The position numbers and the translations under genes were made by a program. Of a stretch of 64,000 nucleotides of DNA, positions 19,085-28,031 are shown piece by piece. Each line of letters starts with the position of its first letter. Positions within the stretch are counted from its first letter, which is position 1. This DNA is from Spirosoma spitsbergense DSM 19989 (GTDB taxonomy: Bacteria > Bacteroidota > Bacteroidia > Cytophagales > Spirosomataceae), in assembly GCF_000374085.1 (NCBI RefSeq), contig NZ_KB893581.1:107623-171622 (forward strand), written 5' to 3'. Under the pieces are notes generated by a model. That model searched no databases and was not told the origin of the DNA. It saw only the letters and a list, made by a program, of their open reading frames with translations.

Positions 19085-21301
19085 ATGGCTTATACTTCAT
19101 CAACCGTTCGTCTGTTCATTTTTTTTGTCGCCTTTATTGGTTCGTTTGCTGTAAACGCGCAACCGGCTAGTAAAGCAGAGATAGCCCGCTGGCAGCAACG
19201 GGCGAAACAGGTCACTATAACCCGCGATATCTGGGGTGTGCCGCACATTTATGGGAAAACCGATGCCGATGTGGTGTTTGGTCTATTATTTACGCAGTGC
19301 GAAGACGATTTCGACCGCGTCGAGATGAATTACCTGGATGCCATTGGCCGGCTGGCCGAGGTAGAAGGAGAATCGGCTCTCTACCATGATTTACGGGCAC
19401 GATTGTTCATGGACACGACCCAGGCAGTTGCGCTCTATAAAAAAAGCCCGGTCTGGATGAAGAGCCTGCTCGATGCCTTTGCCGATGGCACCAACTACTA
19501 CCTGCATACGCACCCGACGGTAAAACCCCGTCTCCTGACCCGGTTTCGGCCCTGGATGCCGCTTATGTTTAGTGAAGGTAGTATTGGCGGTAATATCAGC
19601 GTGGTCCCCACTGGCCGACTACAGGATTTTTACGAGCAGCGGAAAACGTCCATGATTCAACGGCACGACAACACAGATCTCTACGAACGCGAATCGGTCG
19701 GGTCAAACGGATTTGCGATTGCCCCCGCCAAAAGTGCCACGAAGAATGCATTACTTCTCATCAACCCGCATACGTCATTTTACTTTCGGTCGGAGGTGCA
19801 GATGGTAAGTCAGGAGGGCCTCAATGCGTACGGAGCCGTTACATGGGGGCAGTTTTTTGTGTATCAGGGCTTCAACGAGCATTGCGGCTGGATGCATACC
19901 TCCAGCTATGCCGACTCGATGGATGAGTATCTGGAAACGATTGAAAAGAAAAACGGGGCACTCTTTTATCGACATGGCGACCAGCTAAAGCCCGTTCGGA
20001 GCCAGAAGGTCAGTCTGCCGTATAAAACCGACAGTGGTATTCAGCGCAAAGAATTTACCATGTACTGGACGCAGCATGGGCCGATTGTGGGCGAGAAAAA
20101 CGGCAAATGGATTGCCGTTGCGATGATGAACACGCCCCTGAACGCACTGGAGCAGTCGTACCTGCGTACGAAAGCGACCAACTACGCCAGTTTCAAAGAA
20201 GTAATGAAGCTCAACGGCAATGCGTCGAACAACACCGTGTACGCCGATGCCGATGGAACGATTGCTTACTGGCACGGCAATTTCATGCCGAAACGAAACC
20301 CGAAGTTTGACTGGAATCAGCCAATAGATGGCAGCGATACCGAAACCGACTGGAAAGGATTGCATACTGCCGATGAGATTGTACAGGTCAAAAACCCGGC
20401 TAGCGGCTGGATTCAGAATTGTAACTCCACACCGTTCACGGTATCGGGCAGCAGTAGCCCCGACAAAAGCAAGTATCCAGCCTACATGGCTCCCGATGCC
20501 GAAAACTACCGGGGTATCAATGCGGCCCGCGTCCTGAGCCAGAAATCGGTGTTTACGCTCGATACGCTCATCGCTGCGGCCAACGACCCGCACTTAGCCG
20601 CCTTCGACGACCTGATACCTTCGTTACTGAAAGCCTGGCAAATGGTTTCCGGTGAGTCTGTCAACCAGGCCGGCGATTTACAGGAAGCCATGCGCCTATT
20701 AAACGACTGGAAGCGGGAATACGGCACCCAATCCGTCGGGATGACGCTGGGCATTGTATGGGGAGAAACCATTCAGAAACTGGCCCGCAGCCGCGTTCAG
20801 CCCGGCCAGCCACTCGATAACCTGAGTTTTACAGCTTTCACCATCAGCAGTACCTCCCCGCAGGAAAAAGTAGCGGCCCTCACCGACGCGTTAGCCAATC
20901 TCAACCGTGACTTCGGGACCTGGAAAACACCCTGGGGCGATATTAACCGCTATCAGCGCCTGACGGGCAAAATTCAGGAAACCTACGATGACCAGAAACC
21001 GAGCATTCCGGTGGGCTTTACCTCCTCCAACTGGGGTTCCCTGGCCGCATTCGGGGCTCGTACCCATCCCAACACCAAAAAACGCTACGGTTATGTCGGG
21101 AATAGTTTTGTGGCCGTAGTGGAGTTCGGGAAGCGGGTAAAAGCACGCTCGGTTGTAACGGGCGGTCAGAGCAGCCAACCCGGCACGAAGCACTTCACGG
21201 ATCAGGCCCCGCTGTACTGCGAAGGAAAATTTAAAGACGTTCTGTTCTACCCGGAAGATGTGCAGCAACACGTAGAACGTACGTATCACCCCGGAGAATA
21301 A
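19085..21301 (+). CDS. Penicillin acylase family protein (AHL/aculeacin acylase type)
   Basis: This 738-residue exported Ntn-hydrolase has a signal peptide ending FAVNAQP. The alpha part carries the family start VTITRDIWGVPHIYGKTDADVVFGL. The likely autocleavage site is G206/S207 in VGSNGFAIAP, so S207 would become the N-terminal catalytic serine of the beta chain. Later segments NPHTSFY, GWMHTSSYAD, MYWTQHGPIV and NNTVYADADGTIAYWHGNFMP are typical of the branch that includes AHL acylases and aculeacin acylase. The likely activity is periplasmic hydrolysis of an amide-linked acyl group. Whether the substrate is a quorum signal, an antibiotic or something else is not visible. It stands alone and ends at a strong terminator. 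Confidence 0.9.
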   Translation: MAYTSSTVRLFIFFVAFIGSFAVNAQPASKAEIARWQQRAKQVTITRDIWGVPHIYGKTDADVVFGLLFTQCEDDFDRVEMNYLDAIGRLAEVEGESALYHDLRARLFMDTTQAVALYKKSPVWMKSLLDAFADGTNYYLHTHPTVKPRLLTRFRPWMPLMFSEGSIGGNISVVPTGRLQDFYEQRKTSMIQRHDNTDLYERESVGSNGFAIAPAKSATKNALLLINPHTSFYFRSEVQMVSQEGLNAYGAVTWGQFFVYQGFNEHCGWMHTSSYADSMDEYLETIEKKNGALFYRHGDQLKPVRSQKVSLPYKTDSGIQRKEFTMYWTQHGPIVGEKNGKWIAVAMMNTPLNALEQSYLRTKATNYASFKEVMKLNGNASNNTVYADADGTIAYWHGNFMPKRNPKFDWNQPIDGSDTETDWKGLHTADEIVQVKNPASGWIQNCNSTPFTVSGSSSPDKSKYPAYMAPDAENYRGINAARVLSQKSVFTLDTLIAAANDPHLAAFDDLIPSLLKAWQMVSGESVNQAGDLQEAMRLLNDWKREYGTQSVGMTLGIVWGETIQKLARSRVQPGQPLDNLSFTAFTISSTSPQEKVAALTDALANLNRDFGTWKTPWGDINRYQRLTGKIQETYDDQKPSIPVGFTSSNWGSLAAFGARTHPNTKKRYGYVGNSFVAVVEFGKRVKARSVVTGGQSSQPGTKHFTDQAPLYCEGKFKDVLFYPEDVQQHVERTYHPGE

Positions 21302-21320
21302 TTGATTGGAAGACAGTAGA

Positions 21321-21376
21321 AGGAAGAGAAAAGGGGGAATAGTCAGATGGCTATTCCCCCTTTTCTCTTCCTTTTT
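21321..21376. terminator. Terminator with a 22-bp perfect stem
   Basis: AGGAAGAGAAAAGGGGGAAT plus AG (21321-21342) is exactly complementary to 21351-21372, with an 8-nt loop and a T run after the stem. It serves the acylase gene and, because of the A-rich left side, may partly serve the converging DUF2911 gene that ends at 21412. Confidence 0.85.
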
Positions 21377-21411
21377 ACGTCTGCACAGACACGGACGAAA
21401 GGGAGCAAACC

Positions 21412-21984
21412 TTACAAACCGATTGGAACGGCAACCATCGTGTTATCCCAACCCATATACATCGTAGCCGTTTTAGGATCTTTTTTGGCAAACTGAATCG
21501 AAAAATTATCCAGAGGAGCACTGGTTTTCTCTACCGGTACGTTTACGCGGGCCACATCCAGTGCTTCGTTGTAGCTGTAAGCACCCCACTGGTCAATGTC
21601 GGAACTGAGGATGACTGTCCATTCCTTTTCGTTCGGAATAGTCAGCAGGGCATACGTACCGGCAGGAATCTTTTTACCACCAAACGTAACATCCTGGTAG
21701 AATTTAATCTCTGGTGCTTCGTTGGCACCGGCCCGCCACACCTTACCATAAGGCACTAATTTCCCGAACACTTCCCGGTCATTTTTAGCCGGACGGGTGT
21801 AGGTTACCCGAACCATCGCTTTATCCGTACCAATTTTGGCGGGAGCAAATTTACGGTCGTGGGCATAATCGTCGGGGTAATAAGCCATGTCCATCGGCGA
21901 TTTATCAAGACCCCGGAAGGTTTGGGCATTGGCTCCGGCAAGCGCGAAGCAGAAAAAGGCAACCAGTAAACTAATTTTTTTCAT
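21412..21984 (-). CDS. DUF2911 family exported protein
   Basis: The protein has 190 residues. The start at 21984 (MKKISLLVAFFCFALAGANAQ) gives a clean signal peptide. ATG at 21993 would add only three residues. The mature part shows the DUF2911 pattern: KAMVRVTYTRPAKNDREVFGKLVPYGKVWRAGANEAPEI, then GTYALLTIPNEKEW and QWGAYSYNEALDVARV. The family is common in Bacteroidota and has no proven function. It is probably periplasmic. It is divergent from the FtsX-type permease gene. Confidence 0.92.
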   Translation of the reverse strand: MKKISLLVAFFCFALAGANAQTFRGLDKSPMDMAYYPDDYAHDRKFAPAKIGTDKAMVRVTYTRPAKNDREVFGKLVPYGKVWRAGANEAPEIKFYQDVTFGGKKIPAGTYALLTIPNEKEWTVILSSDIDQWGAYSYNEALDVARVNVPVEKTSAPLDNFSIQFAKKDPKTATMYMGWDNTMVAVPIGL

Positions 21985-22213
21985 ACAAATCATGGAGAGT
22001 TGACAGAGGACATCCAGGTTAAGTACTCTGCTTTGTTAAATGATTCAGGCAAGTTATAACGGATGTGCCATCAAAAAAAGAGATTCCTGCCGACAAGTTG
22101 ACCATTTGGCAAACAACAATACGCCGTCTGGGTATCAACAGAAGTCGTTTCTGCTAATTTTATGCCGCTTTCCCTGATTGATCGCTTTTCATCAGCCAAT
22201 AATTAACCCCGGA

Positions 22214-23431
22214 ATGAATCTGTTTCAAATTAGTTGGAGTAACCTGCGAGATAAGCCCCTGACCAGTTTTTTGAGTGGACTGCTCATGACCTTTGGCATC
22301 ACCATTATTTCTCTGCTGCTGTTGCTCAACAAGCAATTAGACGATCAGTTTCGCAAAAACATCAAGGGCATCGATATGGTGCTGGGGGCAAAAGGAAGCC
22401 CGTTGCAACTGATTTTGTCCAGTATTTACCAGATCGATTCCCCAACGGGCAACATTCCGCTCGATGAAGCCGAGCGACTCACACGCAACCCAATGATCAA
22501 GACGGCCATTCCGCTGTCCATGGGCGATAATTACCGGTCGTTTCGCATTGTGGGAACAAACAAAAAATACCTCGATCACTTCGGGGCTACCATTGCACAG
22601 GGAAAACTATTTCAGCAGAATCTGGAAACCGTCATAGGTCCCCGCGTAGCCGCCGTTACGGGCCTAAAAATCGGGGATACCTTTGCCGGGTCTCACGGAC
22701 TGGATAAGGACGGTGAAGCCCATGCCAACTCGCTTTATAAAGTGGTAGGCATTCTTACGTCAACCAACACCGTTGCCGATCAGCTGATTCTCACTCCCCT
22801 TTCCAGCGTATGGGCCATTCATGAACAAGCGCACGAAGCAATGCCCGCAGCGGTGGATGAGCCTACTGAAGCGGGTAATGAAGAAGCCCCCCGTGAAATC
22901 ACCAGCATGCTCATCAAGTTTCGGAACCCGATGGGGATGATGCTGGCGCGGGGCATCAACAGCAACTCCAAACTACAGGCAGCGTTGCCCAATATCGAAA
23001 TCAACCGGTTGTTCTCCCTGCTGGGTGTCGGGGTTGAAACATTACGCGGACTGGCCATCGTGATTATGCTCATTTCAGGCATCAGCGTATTTGTCTCGCT
23101 CTACAACTCATTGAAGGAACGGCGGTACGAAATGGCCCTGATGCTTTCTATGGGTGCCACCCGAGTCCAGCTATTTGGTATGCTACTGCTCGAAGGATTG
23201 GTGCTGGCCCTAATTGGTTTTGGTCTGGGTATCCTGTTCAGCCGCGTTGGACTCTGGTTGTTCTCCGGCAGCGTTTCGGAGGATTATCACTACAATCTGG
23301 CTGCATTTGGCATATTACCCGAAGAATGGGCACTACTCGGTGTTGCCCTGCTGATTGGCCTGCTGGCCGCTGCCCTACCCGCACTGGGCGTTTACCGAAT
23401 GAACATTTCTCAAACCCTGGCAGAGGACTAA
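22214..23431 (+). CDS. FtsX-type ABC transporter permease (MacB-like)
   Basis: The protein has 405 residues from ATG at 22214 (MNLFQISWSNLRDKPL). An upstream in-frame ATG at 22178 would add an implausible 12 residues before the first membrane helix. TM1 is about residues 17-38, followed by a large periplasmic domain. Three C-terminal helices follow (LRGLAIVIMLISGISVFVSLY, MLLLEGLVLALIGFGLGIL and WALLGVALLIGLLAAALPALGVY). The segment SLKERRYEMALMLSMGATRVQLF is the FtsX coupling motif. It would work with an ABC ATPase to move lipoproteins, peptides or other cargo, or act as a mechanotransmitter. No ATPase gene is adjacent. The next gene is a small membrane protein. Confidence 0.88.
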   Translation: MNLFQISWSNLRDKPLTSFLSGLLMTFGITIISLLLLLNKQLDDQFRKNIKGIDMVLGAKGSPLQLILSSIYQIDSPTGNIPLDEAERLTRNPMIKTAIPLSMGDNYRSFRIVGTNKKYLDHFGATIAQGKLFQQNLETVIGPRVAAVTGLKIGDTFAGSHGLDKDGEAHANSLYKVVGILTSTNTVADQLILTPLSSVWAIHEQAHEAMPAAVDEPTEAGNEEAPREITSMLIKFRNPMGMMLARGINSNSKLQAALPNIEINRLFSLLGVGVETLRGLAIVIMLISGISVFVSLYNSLKERRYEMALMLSMGATRVQLFGMLLLEGLVLALIGFGLGILFSRVGLWLFSGSVSEDYHYNLAAFGILPEEWALLGVALLIGLLAAALPALGVYRMNISQTLAED

Positions 23432-23522
23432 TTTCTCTTTTACCTAAACAAGTTTTCTCGAAAAGTGGGTTACGTTCAGGCGTTTTCTGAATAAAGGACA
23501 TCAGCCATTCATCTACTACTAT

Positions 23523-23885
23523 ATGAACACAGTCTTGTTAGCGGGGCGATTTGTACTGGTATTAGTCATTCCTCTTTTAATTGCAATTACTCCCCTGGCC
23601 CTGTTCCTGTACCTGAGCCAGCATAAGTCAATTAAGCAATCGGCTGGTCTTGTTGGGTTGTCGGCAGTTTACTCAATTCTTACTGGTCTGGTCACCCCTT
23701 CGCTTGCTTTTTGGACTTGTGCCGCATCTATGGGTATCGGAGAAATGACAAATGGGCCAGGATGCGTTACGGGAGCATCGTCATTTCTGGTGTTGGGTTA
23801 TCTTTTTACGACCATTATGCTAGTGGTCAGCCTTGTCTTCACAATGCAACAATTATTAAGTCAGCGTAAGAGATTAGGCTACTAA
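23523..23885 (+). CDS. Small integral membrane protein of unknown function
   Basis: The protein has 120 residues and is not recognised. Hydrophobicity suggests four membrane helices (about 5-29, 42-62, 66-80 and 86-112). Three cysteines lie in the WTCAASMG and GPGCVTG segments. It lies 91 bp after the FtsX-type permease on the same strand and converges on the cyclase gene, whose end is 11 bp away. A role as accessory subunit of the permease is possible but not supported by sequence. Confidence 0.6.
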   Translation: MNTVLLAGRFVLVLVIPLLIAITPLALFLYLSQHKSIKQSAGLVGLSAVYSILTGLVTPSLAFWTCAASMGIGEMTNGPGCVTGASSFLVLGYLFTTIMLVVSLVFTMQQLLSQRKRLGY

Positions 23886-23896
23886 GCATCTTCTCC

Positions 23897-24943
23897 TCAT
23901 TTTACGACATTGTAGACAACCGCCGGTTCGGCTTTGTTCTTCAGTGTTACCTCTCCGATGCGTTCGCAGGTGAAGGATTCGGCAATTTTCTGCTGGGCTG
24001 ATTCAAGAATAACTATCTGGCCGGGTTTCGCTACCGACTGTAGTCGCTGGGCCGTGTTGACTGCATCACCGATTACGGTATAATCCAGCCGCCGAAGCGT
24101 GGCCGAGCCGATATTACCCGATACCATTTCGCCCGTATTAATACCGATGGAGACTTGTGGATGATAATTCGGGTTGTTGTGCAAATTATCTTCCAGGGCG
24201 GAGATTTGCGCCCGCACCGCCAGGGCGGCTTCAACGGCCCGGTCAAAATGATAGTCGCCCCGGAAAACGGCCATCACGGCGTCACCCATAAATTTATCCA
24301 CGTACCCCCCCTGTCCAATGATTTCCTTAACCATTACATCGAAATAACGATTCACCAACCGAACGACCGTATCGGGCGATTCGCGCTCGGAAATAGTTGT
24401 AAATCCGCAGATGTCAATAAATAAAACGGTAGCCACTACGGTTTCACTAGCCGAGAGGGATTTTTCAAATTCGGGCTTATTCATGAATGTCAGCACCGAT
24501 TCATCCACGTACATCCGCAGGATATCATTCTCTTTGATAGCCTGTAGGGTTCGACGGAGTTGCATGACGTAATCCATCGTTTTCTGCATCGTCAATTCCA
24601 GGTCCTCGAAGTTGACGGGCTTGGTTACGAAATCGAATGCTCCCCGGTTCATTGCCGTGCGAATATTATCCATATCGCCGTAGGCCGACACGATTACGGC
24701 TTTGAGCATTGGATTACTTTCGTGCAACTTAATCAACAGCGTAAGGCCATCCATGCCGGGCATGTTGATATCGGTTAGCACCATATCCGTATCGGGTTGC
24801 TGAGATAGTACTTCCAGCGCTTCGGCACCATCGTGGGCAAACGAAAATTCGTATTTTTTCTCTCGAATCTGCCGTCGAAACTTTTGTTTAATCAGCAATT
24901 CAAGGTCCGTTTCGTCATCAACTACCAGTATTTTGGCATTCAT
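23897..24943 (-). CDS. Response regulator with class III adenylate cyclase output domain
   Basis: The protein has 348 residues. The REC domain spans 1-120, with phosphoacceptor D58 in [12 protein letters not shown] short coiled linker leads to a class III nucleotide cyclase domain from about 168 to the end. Metal aspartates are D177 (FIDICGFT) and D221 ([11 protein letters not shown]). The substrate-binding pair is K217 and T289 (YTVIGDAVN). The transition-state pair N296 and R300 is intact. K plus T is the class IIIb adenylate-cyclase pattern, so cAMP is the predicted product. Its start overlaps the stop of the upstream REC gene (ATGA, 24940-24943), so the two are coupled. It lies next to a divergent DUF5706-like membrane protein, which raises the possibility of a cyclic-nucleotide receiver pair. 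Confidence 0.92.
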   Translation of the reverse strand: MNAKILVVDDETDLELLIKQKFRRQIREKKYEFSFAHDGAEALEVLSQQPDTDMVLTDINMPGMDGLTLLIKLHESNPMLKAVIVSAYGDMDNIRTAMNRGAFDFVTKPVNFEDLELTMQKTMDYVMQLRRTLQAIKENDILRMYVDESVLTFMNKPEFEKSLSASETVVATVLFIDICGFTTISERESPDTVVRLVNRYFDVMVKEIIGQGGYVDKFMGDAVMAVFRGDYHFDRAVEAALAVRAQISALEDNLHNNPNYHPQVSIGINTGEMVSGNIGSATLRRLDYTVIGDAVNTAQRLQSVAKPGQIVILESAQQKIAESFTCERIGEVTLKNKAEPAVVYNVVK

Positions 24944-25320
24944 GGTAAATCGTGAAGTTTTTGTTTTAAAACCGCAAAGTCGAGCGGCTTGGTCAGAAAA
25001 TCGTTGGCTCCCAGTTGAACGGCCTGTTGCTGTGAATCGGGGTCACCGTAGGCCGTTATCATCATAACTACGGGTGGCGGAGGGGTCTGAAAATCATCCC
25101 GAATATGGCGCAGTAACTCAAAACCGCTCATACCCGGCATATTGATATCGGATAGAATCAGTATCACCTCCGACGTATGGTCAGCAAGATAAGCGAGAGC
25201 CTCTTCGCCGGAGTTAGCGAAGTGTAGCTGAAATTCGGCATTACGTATTTCGCGACGAAACCGCTGGAGAAACAAGTCTTTTACGTCCGTTTCATCATCG
25301 ACAACTAATATTTTCTTCAT
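24940..25320 (-). CDS. Stand-alone response regulator receiver domain
   Basis: The protein has 126 residues from [10 protein letters not shown] at 25320. An ATG at 25338 would add six residues but would overlap the predicted transcription start. It is a CheY-like fold with acid pocket D8/D9, phosphoacceptor D58 ([11 protein letters not shown]), the T/S position in VMMITAYG and lysine in FLTKPLD. There is no output domain. It overlaps the cyclase gene by 4 bp, so the two probably act in one phosphorelay. No histidine kinase lies nearby. A strong promoter is directly upstream. Confidence 0.93.
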   Translation of the reverse strand: MKKILVVDDETDVKDLFLQRFRREIRNAEFQLHFANSGEEALAYLADHTSEVILILSDINMPGMSGFELLRHIRDDFQTPPPPVVMMITAYGDPDSQQQAVQLGANDFLTKPLDFAVLKQKLHDLP

Positions 25321-25340
25321 AGTAGGGGAAAGGCACAAAT

Positions 25341-25370
25341 CAAAGATAGAAAATTTGCCTTAGGCATCAA
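25341..25370 (-). promoter_or_regulatory. Bacteroidota-type promoter of the REC / REC-cyclase operon
   Basis: On the minus strand TTG (complement of 25368-25370) is followed by a 19-bp spacer and TATCTTTG (complement of 25341-25348), an exact match to the -7 consensus TAnnTTTG. Transcription should start near 25333-25336, giving a very short leader before the ATG at 25320. Confidence 0.7.
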
Positions 25371-25535
25371 CGCACTAAGGTAATCTCTCGCTGCATACAG
25401 GCGATTTTTATTTCTTCTGACGATGGAAGGCTGTGCATTATTCAGAGACTATTCCGGCACGTCTACCTTTCTGCTCAGTGGAATAGAAAATGTCTGGATA
25501 GATTCGTAAACTTACTGGTAAATCAGTCGCTATCA

Positions 25536-26174
25536 ATGACTCCAATACAACCAGAAACCCGAATCAACTCAGGAGAAGGCATTCCTGCAAGTGGACCTGA
25601 ACCAGAAGCGCCCCGACCCAAGAAGGAGAAAAAAGAGAAGAAAAAGAAAGCTAGTAAAGGTGTCGAAACATTGTTTCGGACAACGATGTCAAATCACATA
25701 AAACTCAGCGAGATGGCCGACCGTAAGGCAAACCTGATGATCTCCGTCAATACCATTGTTATCTCGGTCATACTTTCCGCCTACGTCCGTAAAGTGGACA
25801 CACCTGCTCATCTGATTATTCCCAGCGTCTTGTTACTGGTGGTGTGCTTAACCACCATCGTCGTTTCATTGATTGCTACAAATCCAACGATTTCGCCCAA
25901 AAAGAAACGATTTAGTAAACCCAGCGCACCGCCCGTCGATTTACTATTTTTTGGTTATTACAATCAGCTCACTGCCGACGAGTATCGCCAACGTTTACGT
26001 CAGTTGCTCAGCAACGAGGAGTCCATTTACACCAGCCTGATTGATAGTATCTATGCGCAGGGACTAGTACTGGATCGGAAATATCGCTTACTGAAATTCG
26101 CCTACCATTTTTTCATGATTGGCTTTTCGGCAGTTGTCGTTATGGCAGCTACAATCCTGATAATCAACCACTAA
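25536..26174 (+). CDS. DUF5706-like membrane protein, resembles Pycsar effector PycTM
   Basis: The protein has 212 residues. A Lys/Glu-rich cytoplasmic N-terminal tail (residues 28-42) precedes helix 43-65. The signature ADRKANLMISVN (61-72) runs into TM1 (to about 83), TM2 is about 93-114, a cytoplasmic loop with a FGYYNQLTADEYRQRL helix follows, and TM3 is about 188-210. The ADRKAN-MISVN motif entering a membrane helix is the hallmark of the Pycsar-effector-like family. In defence systems these proteins breach the membrane when a cyclic nucleotide is made. In Cytophagales they also occur alone, so a housekeeping role is equally possible. Here the gene is divergent from a REC-adenylate-cyclase operon, 198 bp from its REC gene. 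Confidence 0.7.
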   Translation: MTPIQPETRINSGEGIPASGPEPEAPRPKKEKKEKKKKASKGVETLFRTTMSNHIKLSEMADRKANLMISVNTIVISVILSAYVRKVDTPAHLIIPSVLLLVVCLTTIVVSLIATNPTISPKKKRFSKPSAPPVDLLFFGYYNQLTADEYRQRLRQLLSNEESIYTSLIDSIYAQGLVLDRKYRLLKFAYHFFMIGFSAVVVMAATILIINH

Positions 26175-26175
26175 G

Positions 26176-27267
26176 TCATTTTAAACCCTTAACAACCACG
26201 CCATTTTTAGCATCCTCATTAAACGCAAGGCGTGCCGTTTCCGGTTTGTTGATAAGCGCGTAAAACTCATCGAGGTACCTCAGAGTCCGTTTCACATAGC
26301 CTTTATCCAGGCGATTATCGTTCTGGTACAGGGCATAAAATTGCGGTTTTATGTCATTGAATTTGTTAAACACCCGCTGAAACAGCGCAACGGAATAAAC
26401 AGGTCCCCGATATAGCCGTTCCCGAACCGACTGAATACCCAACTGCTCTGGTGGAATGGCATAACTAGCCTCAACAATACCAGAATAATCAAAATCGTAA
26501 GGTACGGGCAGCGAACCGGCCTGCCCATTAGCGAACAGACGGATGTTGTGCAGGTAAGGGACCGACCAATCGGTGTTACCAATCATATATTCGAATACCG
26601 CAACCGTAGCCATACTGAGCGAGTCAGCATAATACATGCTGGATTGTTTCAGGTTACTGACTTTTACCCCGTTTCGTTTGGCTACCTCACTGTCGTCTTC
26701 CAGCAGAAAGCCCCAATGCGTTTCGGGCGTACGTTTCCCCAGCGAGTCGGCGTAGGTGACGCGAACCAGCCGGGCACGAAAACTCAGGTCGGTAAGCAAA
26801 TTATACAGTTTATACACCAGATATTCACGCACCACCCATTCGTCGACCTGGCAGTGTGTGACCAGTTTCAGTTTGTTTTGATGGGCAAACAGGCTGTTTC
26901 GGGTCTTCTTTTTGGGGAAGTCCATCAGCAGGGGCGGAAACGCGCAGTTGGCTTTACTACGCCGGAAATTACCCCTTACTTTCAACGTCAGCGGAAGCGT
27001 ATCTACCCCTTTTGCCTCGTTGTGTATCAGGACAGCCGCATGCTCAACCGGCTGGTCTCCTCTGTCTTTGGAGAGTGCCCGCAGATTAGCCGTCAGCGTA
27101 AACGCCAGGGCAGCGTCACTTTCAAAGAGAATAGTGGCCTTATCAGCAGTTGCACGTTTATCTGCGAGTGAATCCGAACCGGATGGCGTACGCTGAGCCG
27201 TAGCCATGGTTTCCCCGCTCAAATAGATAGTCCACAGAAACAGGACAATAAGGTAATGTTGTTTCAT
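26176..27267 (-). CDS. Exported protein of unknown function, weakly CotH-kinase-like
   Basis: The protein has 363 residues with a signal peptide (hydrophobic 4-22, ending ATAQ). I do not recognise a definite family. The middle contains KVRGNFRRSKANCAFPPLLMDF, FAHQNKLKLVTHC, WVVREYLVYKLYNLL, then WGFLLEDDSEVAKRNG, MIGNTDWSV.YLHN and VPYDFDYSG. This order (Lys-rich strand, helix, E-containing strand, GN-DW, then DFD) recalls the spore-coat CotH / atypical kinase fold, but that is a weak resemblance. It is the last gene on the lipid A cluster strand and lies 45 bp after the ABC ATPase gene. Confidence 0.6.
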   Translation of the reverse strand: MKQHYLIVLFLWTIYLSGETMATAQRTPSGSDSLADKRATADKATILFESDAALAFTLTANLRALSKDRGDQPVEHAAVLIHNEAKGVDTLPLTLKVRGNFRRSKANCAFPPLLMDFPKKKTRNSLFAHQNKLKLVTHCQVDEWVVREYLVYKLYNLLTDLSFRARLVRVTYADSLGKRTPETHWGFLLEDDSEVAKRNGVKVSNLKQSSMYYADSLSMATVAVFEYMIGNTDWSVPYLHNIRLFANGQAGSLPVPYDFDYSGIVEASYAIPPEQLGIQSVRERLYRGPVYSVALFQRVFNKFNDIKPQFYALYQNDNRLDKGYVKRTLRYLDEFYALINKPETARLAFNEDAKNGVVVKGLK

Positions 27268-27312
27268 GGTGCTGATATGACTGATTCGCCCGTAAACTTA
27301 CAGGGAATCATC

Positions 27313-27948
27313 TCATTTCCACTGCATGACGTCCAGCACATTCGGGCAAAAGTCGTATTCATCGGGCTGGTTAGAGCCGATTAACAAAAGAGGGGCTTCC
27401 TCATCGGCGGGATTCAGTAGTTCCCGCACCTGCTCGCGATACCAGGCGGCCCCCTGCCGGTCGAGGTTAGCGGTTGGTTCGTCCAGAATAACAACAGGTG
27501 AACGGGAAAAGAAAGCCAGCCCAAGCTTCACGCGCTGCTTCATACCGGACGAGAAGTACTTGATCTCTTTATGGCGGGCGTGAGTCAGCAACAGGCGTTC
27601 GGCAATACTATCGGGCGTCAGGCCTATCTTATAGGGCTTGAAGGTCTGATGAAACGTCAACAATTCGATCAGGGTCAATTCCTCCACCAGTTCCAGATAG
27701 GGAGCGGCTATACTCACCTGCCGGAACCAGTGGTCAGGATCCAGTACAGCCTCGTTAAGCCGATAGACCAATTTGCCTTCAGTACTTGGTAAACTCCCGG
27801 CAAGGAGTTGCAGTAAGGTCGATTTTCCGCTCCCATTGGGGCCAACAAAGGTATAGCTACTTCCACTGGAGAGGGTCAGGTCTACTCGCCGAAAAATCCA
27901 TTCTTTCCGATACTTTTTCCCTACCTGTCCGGCTTCAATGGTTATCAT
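27313..27948 (-). CDS. ABC transporter ATP-binding protein
   Basis: The protein has 211 residues and is a single nucleotide-binding domain. Walker A is GPNGSGKST (about residues 38-46), the signature is SSGMKQRVKLG and Walker B is VVILDEPTANLD. An aromatic A-loop precedes Walker A. It carries no membrane segment. It sits 83 bp downstream of lpxA in the lipid A cluster, a placement I recall as common in this phylum, which hints at an envelope-related role. No permease gene is adjacent, so its partner is unknown. Confidence 0.9.
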   Translation of the reverse strand: MITIEAGQVGKKYRKEWIFRRVDLTLSSGSSYTFVGPNGSGKSTLLQLLAGSLPSTEGKLVYRLNEAVLDPDHWFRQVSIAAPYLELVEELTLIELLTFHQTFKPYKIGLTPDSIAERLLLTHARHKEIKYFSSGMKQRVKLGLAFFSRSPVVILDEPTANLDRQGAAWYREQVRELLNPADEEAPLLLIGSNQPDEYDFCPNVLDVMQWK

Positions 27949-28031
27949 GACGTGCTATCCCTGTAGGCTGTGGAAACACCAGAAACGGTATTACAGCGTG
28001 AGTAACGTACGGAGAGAATACCCGATGGTGC

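Noticed and set aside
19985..20593. Minus-strand open frame of 202 codons opposite the acylase gene
   Set aside because: It lies fully inside the acylase coding region and the translation has no known motif.
23897..26174. Calling the cyclase and membrane protein a bona fide Pycsar defence system
   Set aside because: The cyclase has REC fusion and adenylate-type residues, and the genes are divergent. Only a resemblance is claimed.
22214..27948. Pairing the FtsX-type permease (22214) with the ABC ATPase (27313) as one transporter
   Set aside because: They are about 4 kb apart, on opposite strands, and the ATPase belongs to the lipid A cluster. There is no sequence support for a pair.
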